Made by a program: the position numbers and the translations under genes
Shown: in pieces, positions 29,590-37,851 of the stretch
How the letters are laid out: every line of letters starts with the position of its first letter
Position numbering within the stretch: the first letter of the stretch is position 1
Notes under the pieces: generated by a model
The model's input: only the letters and a program-made list of their open reading frames with translations
What the model was told of the DNA's origin: nothing
Database searches by the model: none
Source of the DNA: Microbacterium esteraromaticum
GTDB taxonomy: Bacteria > Actinomycetota > Actinomycetes > Actinomycetales > Microbacteriaceae
Assembly: GCF_017303215.1 (NCBI RefSeq)
Contig: NZ_JAEMWU010000001.1
Span: 930,001-994,000 of the forward strand
Length of the DNA stretch: 64,000 nt
Reading direction: 5' to 3'

Positions 29590-30702
29590 ATGAAGGCCGT
29601 CGTGTTCCGTGACCCGGACAACCGTGTATCCCTCACCGACGTCGAGCTCGCAACGCCGAAGGCCGGTGAGGTGCGGGTCAAGATCGCGGCCGCCGGGGTC
29701 TGCCATTCCGATCTGCACGTGCGCCGGGGAGAATGGCCGGCGCCCGCGCCGATGGTGATGGGTCATGAGGGATCCGGCGTCGTCGTCGAGGTCGGTGACG
29801 GAGTCACGTCGCTCGCGGTCGGCGATCACGTTGTGCTGTGTTGGGTGCCGCCCTGCGGCGAGTGCCGCTACTGCCTGCAAGGGCGCGAAGCGCGCTGCCA
29901 GAAGGTTGCAACGGTCGTCGCTCCCCAGGGCGTGCTGTTCGACGGCACGTCGCGGCTCAGCATCCGCCACAGCGATGGTGACGATGAGCCCCTGCACCAC
30001 TACCTCGGCGTCTCTTCGTTCGCCGAAGAGGTGGTCGTTCCGGCATCCGGGGCCATCAAAGTGCGCGACGACGCACCGCTCGACGTCATCGCCGTGGTCG
30101 GCTGCGCGGTCGCGACCGGTGTGGGCGCGGTCACCAACACGGCGGCGGTCGAGCCGGGATCGACCGTCGCGGTCATCGGATGCGGGGGAGTGGGCCTCAA
30201 CGTGGTGCAGGGCGCCAAGCTCGCGGGCGCTGAGCGCATCGTCGCGATCGACGTCGTACCCGAGAAGACCGAGGCGGCGATGCAGTTCGGCGCGACGGAC
30301 CGCATCGATGCCTCGCAGGGTGACGCGGTGCAGCAGCTCTTCGCGCTCATCCCCGACGGTGTGGACTACGCCTTCGACGCGATCGGTCGCACGGTCACGA
30401 CCGAGCAGGCGATCCACATGCTCGGTCTGGGCGGCGCCGCGGTGATCGTCGGGCTGCCGCCCGCCGGCGCGCGCGCATCGTTCGAACCGCTCGTGCTCGC
30501 CGAGGCAGACCAGCGGATCATCGGGTCGAACTACGGCTCGGTGCGCCCGTCGGTCGACATTCCCGCGCTCGTCGACCGGTACATGGATGGCCAGCTCCAG
30601 CTCGACCCGCTGATCTCGGGCCGCCGCCCTCTCTCGGAAGCAGCCGAGGCGCTGGACGATCTCGCGGCCGGCGGTGTCTTGCGCACGCTCCTCATCCCCT
30701 GA
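29590..30702 (+). CDS. Zinc-dependent alcohol dehydrogenase (MDR superfamily)
   Basis: A 370-residue enzyme. Catalytic zinc ligands: Cys in GVCHSDLHV, His/Glu in GHEGSGVVVEVG and a later Cys in VVGCAVATG. Structural zinc: four cysteines in PPCGECRYCLQGREARC. NAD site GCGGVGLNVVQGAKLAGA followed by VAIDV. The ATG at 29590 is chosen because AAGGAGAAG precedes it; an ATG at 29554 overlapping the previous stop is the alternative. As the last gene of the operon it would oxidise an alcohol to the ketone used by the monooxygenase, or oxidise the alcohol released by the esterase. Confidence 0.93.
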   Translation: MKAVVFRDPDNRVSLTDVELATPKAGEVRVKIAAAGVCHSDLHVRRGEWPAPAPMVMGHEGSGVVVEVGDGVTSLAVGDHVVLCWVPPCGECRYCLQGREARCQKVATVVAPQGVLFDGTSRLSIRHSDGDDEPLHHYLGVSSFAEEVVVPASGAIKVRDDAPLDVIAVVGCAVATGVGAVTNTAAVEPGSTVAVIGCGGVGLNVVQGAKLAGAERIVAIDVVPEKTEAAMQFGATDRIDASQGDAVQQLFALIPDGVDYAFDAIGRTVTTEQAIHMLGLGGAAVIVGLPPAGARASFEPLVLAEADQRIIGSNYGSVRPSVDIPALVDRYMDGQLQLDPLISGRRPLSEAAEALDDLAAGGVLRTLLIP

Positions 30703-30794
30703 GCCGGGGTCGCGGCAGCTCTCGCCTCATGAGTTGAACGGTCACCCGCCCGCGGACGCCGCTGGGTTTGCCGTCGTTGACAACGAGGCATACC

Positions 30795-30938
30795 GTGGCC
30801 CGCATGGAGTGGATGTGGGTGGCCGGTGGGGGCCTGCTGGTGTTCGGAGCGGCAGTCTGGTCGACAGGGGCGCTGATGGCACGGTCGCGGCGTCGTCGCA
30901 TCGGGCGCGGCGCGGCCGAGGCCACCCGCGGCGACTGA
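30795..30938 (+). CDS. Possible small single-pass membrane protein
   Basis: A 47-residue frame from a GTG at 30795 (GAGG at 30785-30788) or an ATG at 30804, ending at 30938. It encodes one hydrophobic helix (WMWVAGGGLLVFGAAVWSTGALMA) followed by a basic tail (RSRRRRIGRGAAE), a positive-inside single-pass layout. It fills an otherwise empty stretch between the dehydrogenase and Nudix genes. No family is recognised; coding status rests on start context and composition only. Confidence 0.45.
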   Translation: MARMEWMWVAGGGLLVFGAAVWSTGALMARSRRRRIGRGAAEATRGD

Positions 30939-30970
30939 CAGCACACACGGTCAGTCCATGGGCTGACCGA

Positions 30971-31756
30971 TCACCCGCCCGCGGCGGCGTTCGCGTCGAC
31001 CGCGGCGTCGCGGAACGCCGCCCGGCGTCGCGCGACGGCGTGCGCGTCGTCCGCACTGTACTCGGCAGAACGGATCAGCGCGCCCAGCGGTAGATTCCCC
31101 GCGAGCAGCCGAGTGGCGACGCCGTGCAACACACCGAGCTCGACCGCGATCTCGTCGGCGGTCGCGCCGTGCGCCCGTCGCCGGGCGAACGCCGCCTCGG
31201 CGAGATCGACAGCATCGTTCAGCGCGCGAGCCCGGTCCGCCGCCGCCTGTACGGCGCTCCGAAGGTCACCCGCACCGCTACCGTGCTGCACGACGACGGC
31301 ATCCGCTTTGTCGACCGCGACGAATCGGATGCCGTCCGTCGGCCGGCCGCGTGTGATCCAATCGACCAGCGCGGCGCGGCCGGTGGGCGGCATGGGCAGG
31401 TCGTCGAACGCCGCGTCGAGCGGGAACCAGCGCAGCTCGCCCTCGGTGCAGGTGATCGGTGCCTCGCGGTCGTCGCGTAGCCGCCCGGCGAAGTAGTAGT
31501 TGATGCGCACCTCGTCGCCCATCTCGCGCACCGCCACACACCGCAGACCGAAATCCATGAGGTCGTCTTCGGTGAGACCGACCTCTTCGCGAAGCTCTCG
31601 AAGAGCGCCCTGCGCAGGGTCGGCGGTCTCGTTGTCGTCGAGGTGCCCGCCGATCCCGACGTACGAGTCGGGGATGACGCGCGAGCCTCGACGCAACAGC
31701 AGCAGCACCTCATCGTCGCGGTGTATCCACACCGACGTCATCTGTCGAACCCTCAT
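30971..31756 (-). CDS. Nudix hydrolase with C-terminal extension
   Basis: A 261-residue protein. Residues 1-150 are a Nudix domain with the box GGHLDDNE...RELREEVGL; the loop between Glu and REL has nine residues instead of the usual seven. It probably cleaves a nucleoside diphosphate linked to an unknown group. The last 110 residues are not part of the Nudix fold: a helical stretch (DRARALNDAVDLAEAAFARRRAHGATADEIAVELGV) resembles a helix-turn-helix, followed by LLAGNLPLGALIRSAEYSADDAHAVARRRAAF. Start ATG 31756 has GGAGG upstream. It is divergent from the sulfatase gene. Confidence 0.87.
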   Translation of the reverse strand: MRVRQMTSVWIHRDDEVLLLLRRGSRVIPDSYVGIGGHLDDNETADPAQGALRELREEVGLTEDDLMDFGLRCVAVREMGDEVRINYYFAGRLRDDREAPITCTEGELRWFPLDAAFDDLPMPPTGRAALVDWITRGRPTDGIRFVAVDKADAVVVQHGSGAGDLRSAVQAAADRARALNDAVDLAEAAFARRRAHGATADEIAVELGVLHGVATRLLAGNLPLGALIRSAEYSADDAHAVARRRAAFRDAAVDANAAAGG

Positions 31757-31871
31757 CGCCGCCTCCGCTCGCCTCTTGCGTCGATACCAGTCTGGTCAAC
31801 GGACCGCCGCCCTGCTTTACTTGCGCTCGAAGGACCCTATGACACCGCACGCACCGACGCGAGGAGTGACC

Positions 31872-33371
31872 ATGGCCGACAAACCCAACGTTCTCATCAT
31901 CTGGGGTGATGACATCGGGATCTCGAACCTCAGCACCTATTCGGACGGCTTGATGGGCTATCGCACGCCCAACATCGACCGCATCGCCGACGAGGGTGTG
32001 AAGTTCACCGACTACTACGGCGAGCAGAGTTGCACGGCGGGCCGTGCCGCGTTCCTCACCGGCCAGAACCCGTACCGCACGGGGCTCACCAAGGTGGGGA
32101 TGCCGGGGGCGAAGCTCGGCCTTCAGCCCGAGGACCCGACGCTCGCCGACGCCTTCAAACATCACGGCTACGCCACCGGACAGTTCGGCAAGAACCACCT
32201 CGGCGACCGCGACGAGCACCTGCCCACCGCGCACGGCTTCGACGAGTTCTTCGGCAACCTGTACCACCTCAACGCCGAAGAGGAGCCCGAGCACCCGGAC
32301 TATCCGACCGACGAGGAGTTCCCGGGGTTCACCGAGCGGTTCCGCCCGCGCGGCGTGCTGCGCTCCTGGGCGAACGCCGACGGCACCCAGCGCATCGAAG
32401 ACACCGGACCTCTGACCAAGAAACGCATGGAGACGGTCGATGAGGAGTTCCGCGACGCCGCCGCCGACTTCATCCGTCGGCAGGCCGACGATGACAACCC
32501 GTTCTTCGTGTGGTTCAACTCGACGCACATGCACTTCCGCACGCACACCAAACCCGAGAGCAAGGGACGCGCCGGGCGATGGCAGTCCAACTACCACGAC
32601 ACCATGCTCGATCACGATGACCTCGTGGGCAGCCTGCTCGACCTTCTCGATGAACTCGGGCTCGCCGAGAACACCATCGTGATGTACTCCACCGACAACG
32701 GCCCGCATATGAACAGCTGGCCGGACGCCGGCATGACACCGTTCCGCAATGAGAAGAACTCCAACTGGGAGGGTGCATACCGCGTGCCCGCCATGGTGCG
32801 CTGGCCCGGACACATCCCGGCCGGCACGACGTTGAACGGGATCGTGAGCCACAACGACTGGTTCGTCACCCTGCTCGCGGCCATCGGCGACGACGACATC
32901 GCCGACCGGCTCAAGGCCGGAACCGAACTGCACGGCACCGACTTCAAAGTGCACCTCGACGGGCTCAATCAGCTCGACTACATCACCGGCGCCGCCGACC
33001 ACAGCCCGCGTCGGCACTTCTTCTACGTCTCGGATGACGGCGACCTCACGGCGCTGCGCTTCGAGAACTGGAAGCTGGTGTTCCTCGAGCAGCGCGCCGT
33101 CGGCACGTTGAGCATCTGGCAGGAACCGTACATCGAACTGCGCTTTCCGAAGCTGTTCAACCTGCGCACCGACCCTTACGAACGGGCCGACATCACCTCG
33201 AACACCTACTGGGACTGGGTGCTCGATCACGTCTTCCTGTTCGTGCCCGCGCAGGCCTATGTGGCGCACATGCTGCAGACGCTCGTCGAGTTCCCGCCCC
33301 GGCAGAAGTCGGCGTCGTTCACGATCAATCAGGTGATGGCCAAGCTCGACTCCACCGTCGGCAGCTCCTGA
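31872..33371 (+). CDS. Sulfatase (arylsulfatase family)
   Basis: A 499-residue enzyme. It begins MADKPNVLIIWGDDIGISNLS with the metal-binding Asp pair. The active-site motif is SCTAGRAAFLTGQ (residues about 56-68), whose C-x-A-x-R form is a substrate for formylglycine-generating enzyme. Further landmarks: TPNIDRIADEGV, GKNHLGDRDEHLPTAHGFDEF, YSTDNGPH (metal ligands) and PFRNEKNSNWEGAYRVP. It hydrolyses sulfate esters; no signal peptide is seen, so it appears cytoplasmic. Start ATG 31872 follows GAGGAG. No formylglycine-generating enzyme or sulfonate transporter is in the window. Confidence 0.92.
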   Translation: MADKPNVLIIWGDDIGISNLSTYSDGLMGYRTPNIDRIADEGVKFTDYYGEQSCTAGRAAFLTGQNPYRTGLTKVGMPGAKLGLQPEDPTLADAFKHHGYATGQFGKNHLGDRDEHLPTAHGFDEFFGNLYHLNAEEEPEHPDYPTDEEFPGFTERFRPRGVLRSWANADGTQRIEDTGPLTKKRMETVDEEFRDAAADFIRRQADDDNPFFVWFNSTHMHFRTHTKPESKGRAGRWQSNYHDTMLDHDDLVGSLLDLLDELGLAENTIVMYSTDNGPHMNSWPDAGMTPFRNEKNSNWEGAYRVPAMVRWPGHIPAGTTLNGIVSHNDWFVTLLAAIGDDDIADRLKAGTELHGTDFKVHLDGLNQLDYITGAADHSPRRHFFYVSDDGDLTALRFENWKLVFLEQRAVGTLSIWQEPYIELRFPKLFNLRTDPYERADITSNTYWDWVLDHVFLFVPAQAYVAHMLQTLVEFPPRQKSASFTINQVMAKLDSTVGSS

Positions 33372-33377
33372 CGATCA

Positions 33378-33411
33378 CCTCGGCCGGCCTTCGTGGGATG
33401 GCCGGCCGAGG
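33378..33411 (+). terminator. Terminator after the sulfatase gene
   Basis: Perfect 12-bp arms CCTCGGCCGGCC and GGCCGGCCGAGG (33378-33389, 33400-33411) with a 10-nt loop, 7 bp after the sulfatase stop. Confidence 0.65.
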
Positions 33412-33507
33412 TCGGATGCTGCCGCTCGACCCCGTACGATAGAACGCGGAGTGTCGGGAAGTCTGGTCGACGAAGCCCGTTACCCCCACCCGAAGGACTC
33501 CTTCATC

Positions 33508-34806
33508 ATGGCCAAGAAGCCCTCCCGGTTCGCGCGAGTGCGCAACATCTTCCCCACCACGTCGCGCGCAGAGTCCCTGCGCGTCGGAGAGATCCTGCGC
33601 AAGGAAGCCGTCGGCGGCATCCTGCTCGTGGCCCTCGCCGCGATCGCCCTGGTGCTCGCCAACTCACCGTGGTCTGATGCGTATTTCAGCCTGCGCGACT
33701 TCGAGATCGGGTACGAGCCATGGCATCTCAAGCTGAGCCTCGGTGCGTGGGCGGCCGACGGACTGCTGGCGATCTTCTTCTTCCTCGTCGGTCTCGAGCT
33801 CAAGCGCGAGTTCGTCTCGGGTGACCTGCGCCAGTTCAGCACCGCTGTGGTGCCGATCGTCGCCGCCATCGGCGGCGTCATCGTTCCCGCTGGCATCTAC
33901 CTGGCGATCGCCGCCAGCTCGCCGGATGCCGCACGCGGCTGGGCCATTCCCACCGCCACCGACATCGCCTTCGCCGTCGCCGTGCTCGCCCTGATCGGCT
34001 CGCACCTGCCCAGCGCGCTGCGCGTGTTCCTACTGACCCTCGCGGTGGTTGACGACCTGATCGCCATCGGCATCATCGCGATCTTCTACACCGAGACGAT
34101 CGACCTGCTGCCGCTGGTCGCCGCTCTCGTCGTGATCGTGATCTACGGCGTGATCGCCCAGCGCTACCGCGACTTCTTCCACCTGCGCCCGTCGGCGGCA
34201 TGGCTCATCCTGCTGCCGATCGGCGTCATCGCCTGGGCGTTCATCCACGCCTCGGGCATCCACGCCACGATCGCGGGTGTGCTGCTGGGCTTCACGATTC
34301 CGGTGCTGCACAAGCGCGGCCTGCGCGGACCCGACGCCGGTCCCGGGCTGGCCGAGATCTTCGAGCACCGCTTCCGTCCGCTCTCGACCGGTTTCGCCGT
34401 GCCGATCTTCGCGTTCTTCTCGGCGGGCGTCGCACTCGGCGGCGCAGAGGGCATCGCCTCGGCGTTCGTCGACCCGATCGTCATCGGCATCATCGTCGCG
34501 CTCGTCGTCGGCAAGCCGATCGGCATCACCCTCGCCACGTGGGCGATCACTCGCATCCGCCGCATTGATCTCGATCCGTCGCTGCGCTGGATCGACATCA
34601 CCGGCGTCGGCCTGCTCGCCGGTATCGGCTTCACCGTCTCGCTGCTGGTGGCCGAGCTCAGCTTCGCACCGGGCAGCCCGGCGTACGACCACGCGAAGGT
34701 CGCGATCCTCGCGGCATCCGTGCTCGCCGCGACCGTGGCATCCATCCTGCTCGGATCGCGCAACCGTCGCTACCGCAAGATGGCGCTTGCCGGCGAACAG
34801 AACTGA
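33508..34806 (+). CDS. nhaA: Na+/H+ antiporter NhaA
   Basis: A 432-residue polytopic protein. NhaA landmarks are FFLVGLELKREFVSGDL, PTATDIAFAVAVLALIG, LTLAVVDDLIAIGIIAIFY with the paired Asp residues of the ion site, FIHASGIHATIAGVLLGF, and GVGLLAGIGFTVSLLVAELSF with the Lys-equivalent region of TM10 (GKPIGI). It exchanges Na+ for protons across the membrane. The ATG at 33508 is chosen; an in-frame GTG at 33451 would add 19 residues that do not fit the family. A TACGAT element near 33433-33438 suggests a leader of roughly 60 nt. Confidence 0.95.
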   Translation: MAKKPSRFARVRNIFPTTSRAESLRVGEILRKEAVGGILLVALAAIALVLANSPWSDAYFSLRDFEIGYEPWHLKLSLGAWAADGLLAIFFFLVGLELKREFVSGDLRQFSTAVVPIVAAIGGVIVPAGIYLAIAASSPDAARGWAIPTATDIAFAVAVLALIGSHLPSALRVFLLTLAVVDDLIAIGIIAIFYTETIDLLPLVAALVVIVIYGVIAQRYRDFFHLRPSAAWLILLPIGVIAWAFIHASGIHATIAGVLLGFTIPVLHKRGLRGPDAGPGLAEIFEHRFRPLSTGFAVPIFAFFSAGVALGGAEGIASAFVDPIVIGIIVALVVGKPIGITLATWAITRIRRIDLDPSLRWIDITGVGLLAGIGFTVSLLVAELSFAPGSPAYDHAKVAILAASVLAATVASILLGSRNRRYRKMALAGEQN

Positions 34807-34824
34807 CGCGCTGATCTGACGCGA

Positions 34825-34857
34825 GACGCGCCCCGGCCCATGCGGCCGGGGCGCGTC
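34825..34857. terminator. Terminator between nhaA and arsR
   Basis: Perfect 14-bp GC-rich arms (34825-34838 and 34844-34857) with loop CATGC, between converging genes, so it can serve both strands. Confidence 0.75.
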
Positions 34858-34890
34858 GCCATACATGCCGCCGTTACGCGCGGCCTGTCG

Positions 34891-35232
34891 TCATGCGGGG
34901 CGGAGCGCGTCTGCGGCCGATGCCAACGCCTCGCGGTTGACCGCGTAGTAGGCCCAGCGGCCGCGCTGCTCGCGTGTGACGAGACCGGCCTCGGTGAGGA
35001 TCTTCATGTGGTGCGAGACCGTGCCCTGAGACAGCCCCACCGGCTCGGTGAGGTCGCACACGCACGCCTCGCCGTCGGTGCTCGCGGCGATCAGCGAGAG
35101 CAGCATGACGCGCGTCGAGTCGCCGAGCGCCTTGAACGTCTGCGCGGCCCGTGCAGCTTCCTCGCCGTCCAGCGGCGAGGTGACGCGGGGCACGCAGCAA
35201 CGCGCATCGGCGGCGACGATCGGGAGGCTCAT
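34891..35232 (-). CDS. arsR: ArsR-family metalloregulator
   Basis: A 113-residue winged-helix repressor. ALGDSTRVMLLSLIAAS leads into EACVCDLTEPVGLSQGTVSHHMKILTEAGLV, where the CVCD pair in helix alpha-3 is the classic arsenite site. A second Cys pair lies at 12-13 (ARCCVP), which can add ligands as in actinobacterial ArsR variants. It is divergent from the flavoprotein gene of the arsenic cluster across an 82-bp region holding a long palindrome. It should repress both directions and release DNA on binding As(III). Confidence 0.92.
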   Translation of the reverse strand: MSLPIVAADARCCVPRVTSPLDGEEAARAAQTFKALGDSTRVMLLSLIAASTDGEACVCDLTEPVGLSQGTVSHHMKILTEAGLVTREQRGRWAYYAVNREALASAADALRPA

Positions 35233-35257
35233 GCGGCCAGTCTCTCACGTATTGACA

Positions 35258-35294
35258 TTCTTCGATAGGAGGAGCACGCTTTCATATCGAAGAA
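35258..35294. promoter_or_regulatory. Palindrome in the divergent arsR region (candidate ArsR operator)
   Basis: TTCTTCGATA-N17-TATCGAAGAA, perfect 10-bp arms, lies 26 bp upstream of arsR and 21 bp upstream of the flavoprotein gene. A TTGACA (35252-35257) abuts its left arm. The inner half-site TTCGATA resembles that of the second palindrome before acr3. Confidence 0.65.
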
Positions 35295-35314
35295 CATCGA
35301 TCTGAGGAGATGTC

Positions 35315-36649
35315 ATGCCTGAGCTTCCCGTCGTCGTCATCGGAGCGGGCCCGCAGGGTCTCGCGGCTGCGGCCCATCTGGCTGGGCGGGGGATTGAGGC
35401 CATCGTGGTCGAACGCGGCGACGGGGCCGGTGCGGCGGTCGCCGAGTGGGGGCACGTGCGTCTGTTCTCGGCCTGGCCGGAGCTGATCGACGACGCCTCG
35501 CGGCGACTGCTCGAATCCCGCGGCTGGCAGGCTCCCCAGCGCGGATATCCGACCGGTGCGCAGTGGGTCGAGGACTACCTCGCCCCGCTCGCCGAAGCCC
35601 TCGGCGATCGTGTGCGGTACGGCACCGAAGTGACCGGCATCGCCCGCGTCGGGCGCGACAAGGTCGTCGACGGCGGTCGTGCGCAGCAGCCCTTCGTGGT
35701 GCATACGCGTGACAGGGAGGGTCGCGAGGAGCGGATGCTTGCGCACGCCGTCATCGATGCGAGCGGCACCTGGTCGACACCCGGGTCCGCCGGTGCGGAC
35801 GGACTGCCCGCTATCGGCGAGATCGCGGCGGGGGAGCGGATCTCGTACCGCATTCCTGATGACGTGTCAGCGCTCGCCGGGACGCATGCGGTCGTCGTCG
35901 GTGCGGGGCATTCCGCCACCCATGCCGTGCTGCGCCTGAGTGAGCTCGCCCGCCGCGCACCCGGTACCCGGGTGACCTGGCTGATCCGTCGGAGTGGCGT
36001 CGAAGGCGTCTACGGCGGCGGTGCCGGCGATGGGCTCCCGCGGCGCGCTGCGCTCGGATCGCAGGCGCGCAAGATGATCGACTCTGGTGTCGTCGACGTG
36101 GTCACCGGATTCCGCGTCGCCGAGATCGCCGCCGGTGAGTCCCTGACGATCCGGGCAGAGGACGGTCGCGAGATCCCCGGCGTCGCCCAGATCTTCGCCC
36201 TGACCGGATTCCGGCCCGATATCGGCATGCTGCGCGAACTGCGCATCGCACTCGACCCGGCGCTCGACGCCGTGGCCGGCATCGCCGATGAGATCGATCC
36301 GAACCTGCACTCGTGCGGATCCGTCTCGGCGACCGGAGCGCGTCAACTCGCGCAGCCCGAGCAGGACTTCTTCATCGTCGGCGCCAAGTCGTACGGGCGG
36401 GCGCCCACGTTCCTCGCCCTGACGGGCTTCGAGCAGGTGCGCAGCGTTGTCGCGCACCTCGCCGGAGACCACGAGGCTGCGGCGCGCAACGACCTGGTGC
36501 TGCCCGCGACCGGTGCGTGCGGCGGTGCGGGCGATTACGACTCTGCCAACGGATCCGAGGTGGCCGGCTCTGACATCGGCGGATGCTGCGCCCCGGCGCC
36601 CGTGCTGCAGCTCGGTACCCGTCCTGCGGTCGATCCGGTGCCGAGATGA
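35315..36649 (+). CDS. FAD-dependent oxidoreductase of the arsenic cluster (ArsO-like flavoprotein)
   Basis: A 444-residue flavoprotein. FAD motif VVVIGAGPQGLAAAAHLAGRGIEAIVVE at the N-terminus, then WGHVRLFSAWPELID, and a second nucleotide motif VVVGAGHSATHAVLRL near 190. It belongs to the monooxygenase-like oxidoreductases often found in actinobacterial ars operons. The C-terminus has a cysteine cluster, GACGGAGD ... DIGGCCAP, that could bind arsenic or take part in thiol chemistry. Its exact reaction is not known. It is the first gene of the plus-strand ars unit, under the ArsR-type palindrome. Confidence 0.82.
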   Translation: MPELPVVVIGAGPQGLAAAAHLAGRGIEAIVVERGDGAGAAVAEWGHVRLFSAWPELIDDASRRLLESRGWQAPQRGYPTGAQWVEDYLAPLAEALGDRVRYGTEVTGIARVGRDKVVDGGRAQQPFVVHTRDREGREERMLAHAVIDASGTWSTPGSAGADGLPAIGEIAAGERISYRIPDDVSALAGTHAVVVGAGHSATHAVLRLSELARRAPGTRVTWLIRRSGVEGVYGGGAGDGLPRRAALGSQARKMIDSGVVDVVTGFRVAEIAAGESLTIRAEDGREIPGVAQIFALTGFRPDIGMLRELRIALDPALDAVAGIADEIDPNLHSCGSVSATGARQLAQPEQDFFIVGAKSYGRAPTFLALTGFEQVRSVVAHLAGDHEAAARNDLVLPATGACGGAGDYDSANGSEVAGSDIGGCCAPAPVLQLGTRPAVDPVPR

Positions 36650-36684
36650 CCATTCGGTGAACACCCTCGCCTGAGTTTGCGGCC

Positions 36685-36722
36685 TGATTCGACATGCATC
36701 AATATAGAAACATGTCGAATCA
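36685..36722. promoter_or_regulatory. Palindrome upstream of acr3 (candidate ArsR-type operator)
   Basis: TGATTCGACATG-N14-CATGTCGAATCA, perfect 12-bp arms, spans the acr3 start codon (36712) and encloses a -10-like TATAGA (36703-36708). Its inner half-site TTCGACA and the spacing of the two TTCGAYA halves (18 bp apart) match the palindrome at 35258 (17 bp apart). Confidence 0.65.
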
Positions 36723-37851
36723 AGCCGTAGTCACCCCGTCGGGCCGGGCGGTGCCCCGCCTCTCGACGCTCGATCGCTGGCTGCCCCTGTGGATCGCGCT
36801 CGCCATGATCGGTGGGCTGCTGCTGGGCCGCCTCGTACCGGGCGTCTCCGACCTGCTCGCGCGCCTCGAGGTCGGCGGCATCTCGATCCCGATCGCCCTC
36901 GGCCTGCTGGTGATGATGTACCCCGTGCTGGCCAAGGTGCGCTACGACCGGGTCGCCGCGGTCACGGGTGACAAGCGTCTGCTGATCTCCTCGCTGGTGC
37001 TGAACTGGCTGATCGGCCCCGCACTGATGTTCGTGCTGGCATGGACCTTCCTGCCCGATCTGCCCGAGTACCGCACCGGCCTGATCATCGTGGGCCTGGC
37101 GCGCTGCATCGCCATGGTCATCATCTGGAACGACCTCGCCTGCGGCGACCGCGAAGCGGCGGCCGTGCTCGTGGCCATCAACTCGGCATTCCAGGTCGTG
37201 GCCTTCGCTCTGCTCGGCTGGTTCTACCTCACCGTGCTCCCGGGCTGGCTGGGCCTCGACACCCAGGGGCTCGACGTCTCGATCGGCCAGATCGCCCTCA
37301 ACGTGCTGATCTTCTTGGGGGTTCCCCTCGTCGCCGGCTTCGCCTCGCGGTACATCGGCGAACGCCGCCGCGGGCGCGACTGGTACGAGCAGCGCTTCTT
37401 GCCGCGCGTCGGCCCGTGGGCCCTGTACGGCCTGCTGTTCACCATCGTGCTGCTGTTCGCCCTGCAGGGCGAGCGCATCACCTCGCAGCCGTGGGACGTC
37501 GCCCGCATCGCCGTTCCGCTGCTGGCCTACTTCGCGATCATGTGGTTCGTGGGGTTGCTCACCGGCAAGGCGATCGGCCTGGGCTACGCCCGCTCGACGA
37601 CCCTGGCGTTCACCGCCGCGGGCAACAACTTCGAGCTCGCCATCGCCGTCGCCATCGGCACGTTCGGAGCCGCCTCGGGGCAGGCGCTCGCCGGAGTGGT
37701 GGGCCCGCTGATCGAGGTTCCCGTGCTCGTCGGCCTCGTCTACGTCTCACTGTGGGCGGCGCGCCACTGGTTCGGCACCGACCCCCGCGCCGACATCGCC
37801 ACCCCCGCCGCCACGGACACGCGCACGCACACCGAGAGGACACCTTCGTGA
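36712..37851 (+). CDS. acr3: Arsenite efflux transporter, ACR3 family
   Basis: A 379-residue membrane protein with about ten transmembrane segments. Hallmarks: GLLVMMYPVLAKVRYD, LNWLIGPALMFVLAW, GLARCIAMVIIWNDLACGD with the conserved functional Cys, and FTAAGNNFELAIAVAIGTFG near the C-terminus. It extrudes As(OH)3 using the proton-motive force. The ATG at 36712 is chosen over one at 36694. Its stop overlaps the next gene's GTG start (GTGA). Confidence 0.95.
   Translation: MSNQAVVTPSGRAVPRLSTLDRWLPLWIALAMIGGLLLGRLVPGVSDLLARLEVGGISIPIALGLLVMMYPVLAKVRYDRVAAVTGDKRLLISSLVLNWLIGPALMFVLAWTFLPDLPEYRTGLIIVGLARCIAMVIIWNDLACGDREAAAVLVAINSAFQVVAFALLGWFYLTVLPGWLGLDTQGLDVSIGQIALNVLIFLGVPLVAGFASRYIGERRRGRDWYEQRFLPRVGPWALYGLLFTIVLLFALQGERITSQPWDVARIAVPLLAYFAIMWFVGLLTGKAIGLGYARSTTLAFTAAGNNFELAIAVAIGTFGAASGQALAGVVGPLIEVPVLVGLVYVSLWAARHWFGTDPRADIATPAATDTRTHTERTPS

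Noticed and set aside
31710-33269. 519-codon minus-strand open frame
   Set aside because: Antisense to the sulfatase gene with its intact active-site motif.
36712-37851. ArsB-type antiporter instead of ACR3
   Set aside because: Length, ten-helix layout and the RCIAMVIIWNDLACGD stretch fit ACR3 and not the 12-helix ArsB family.
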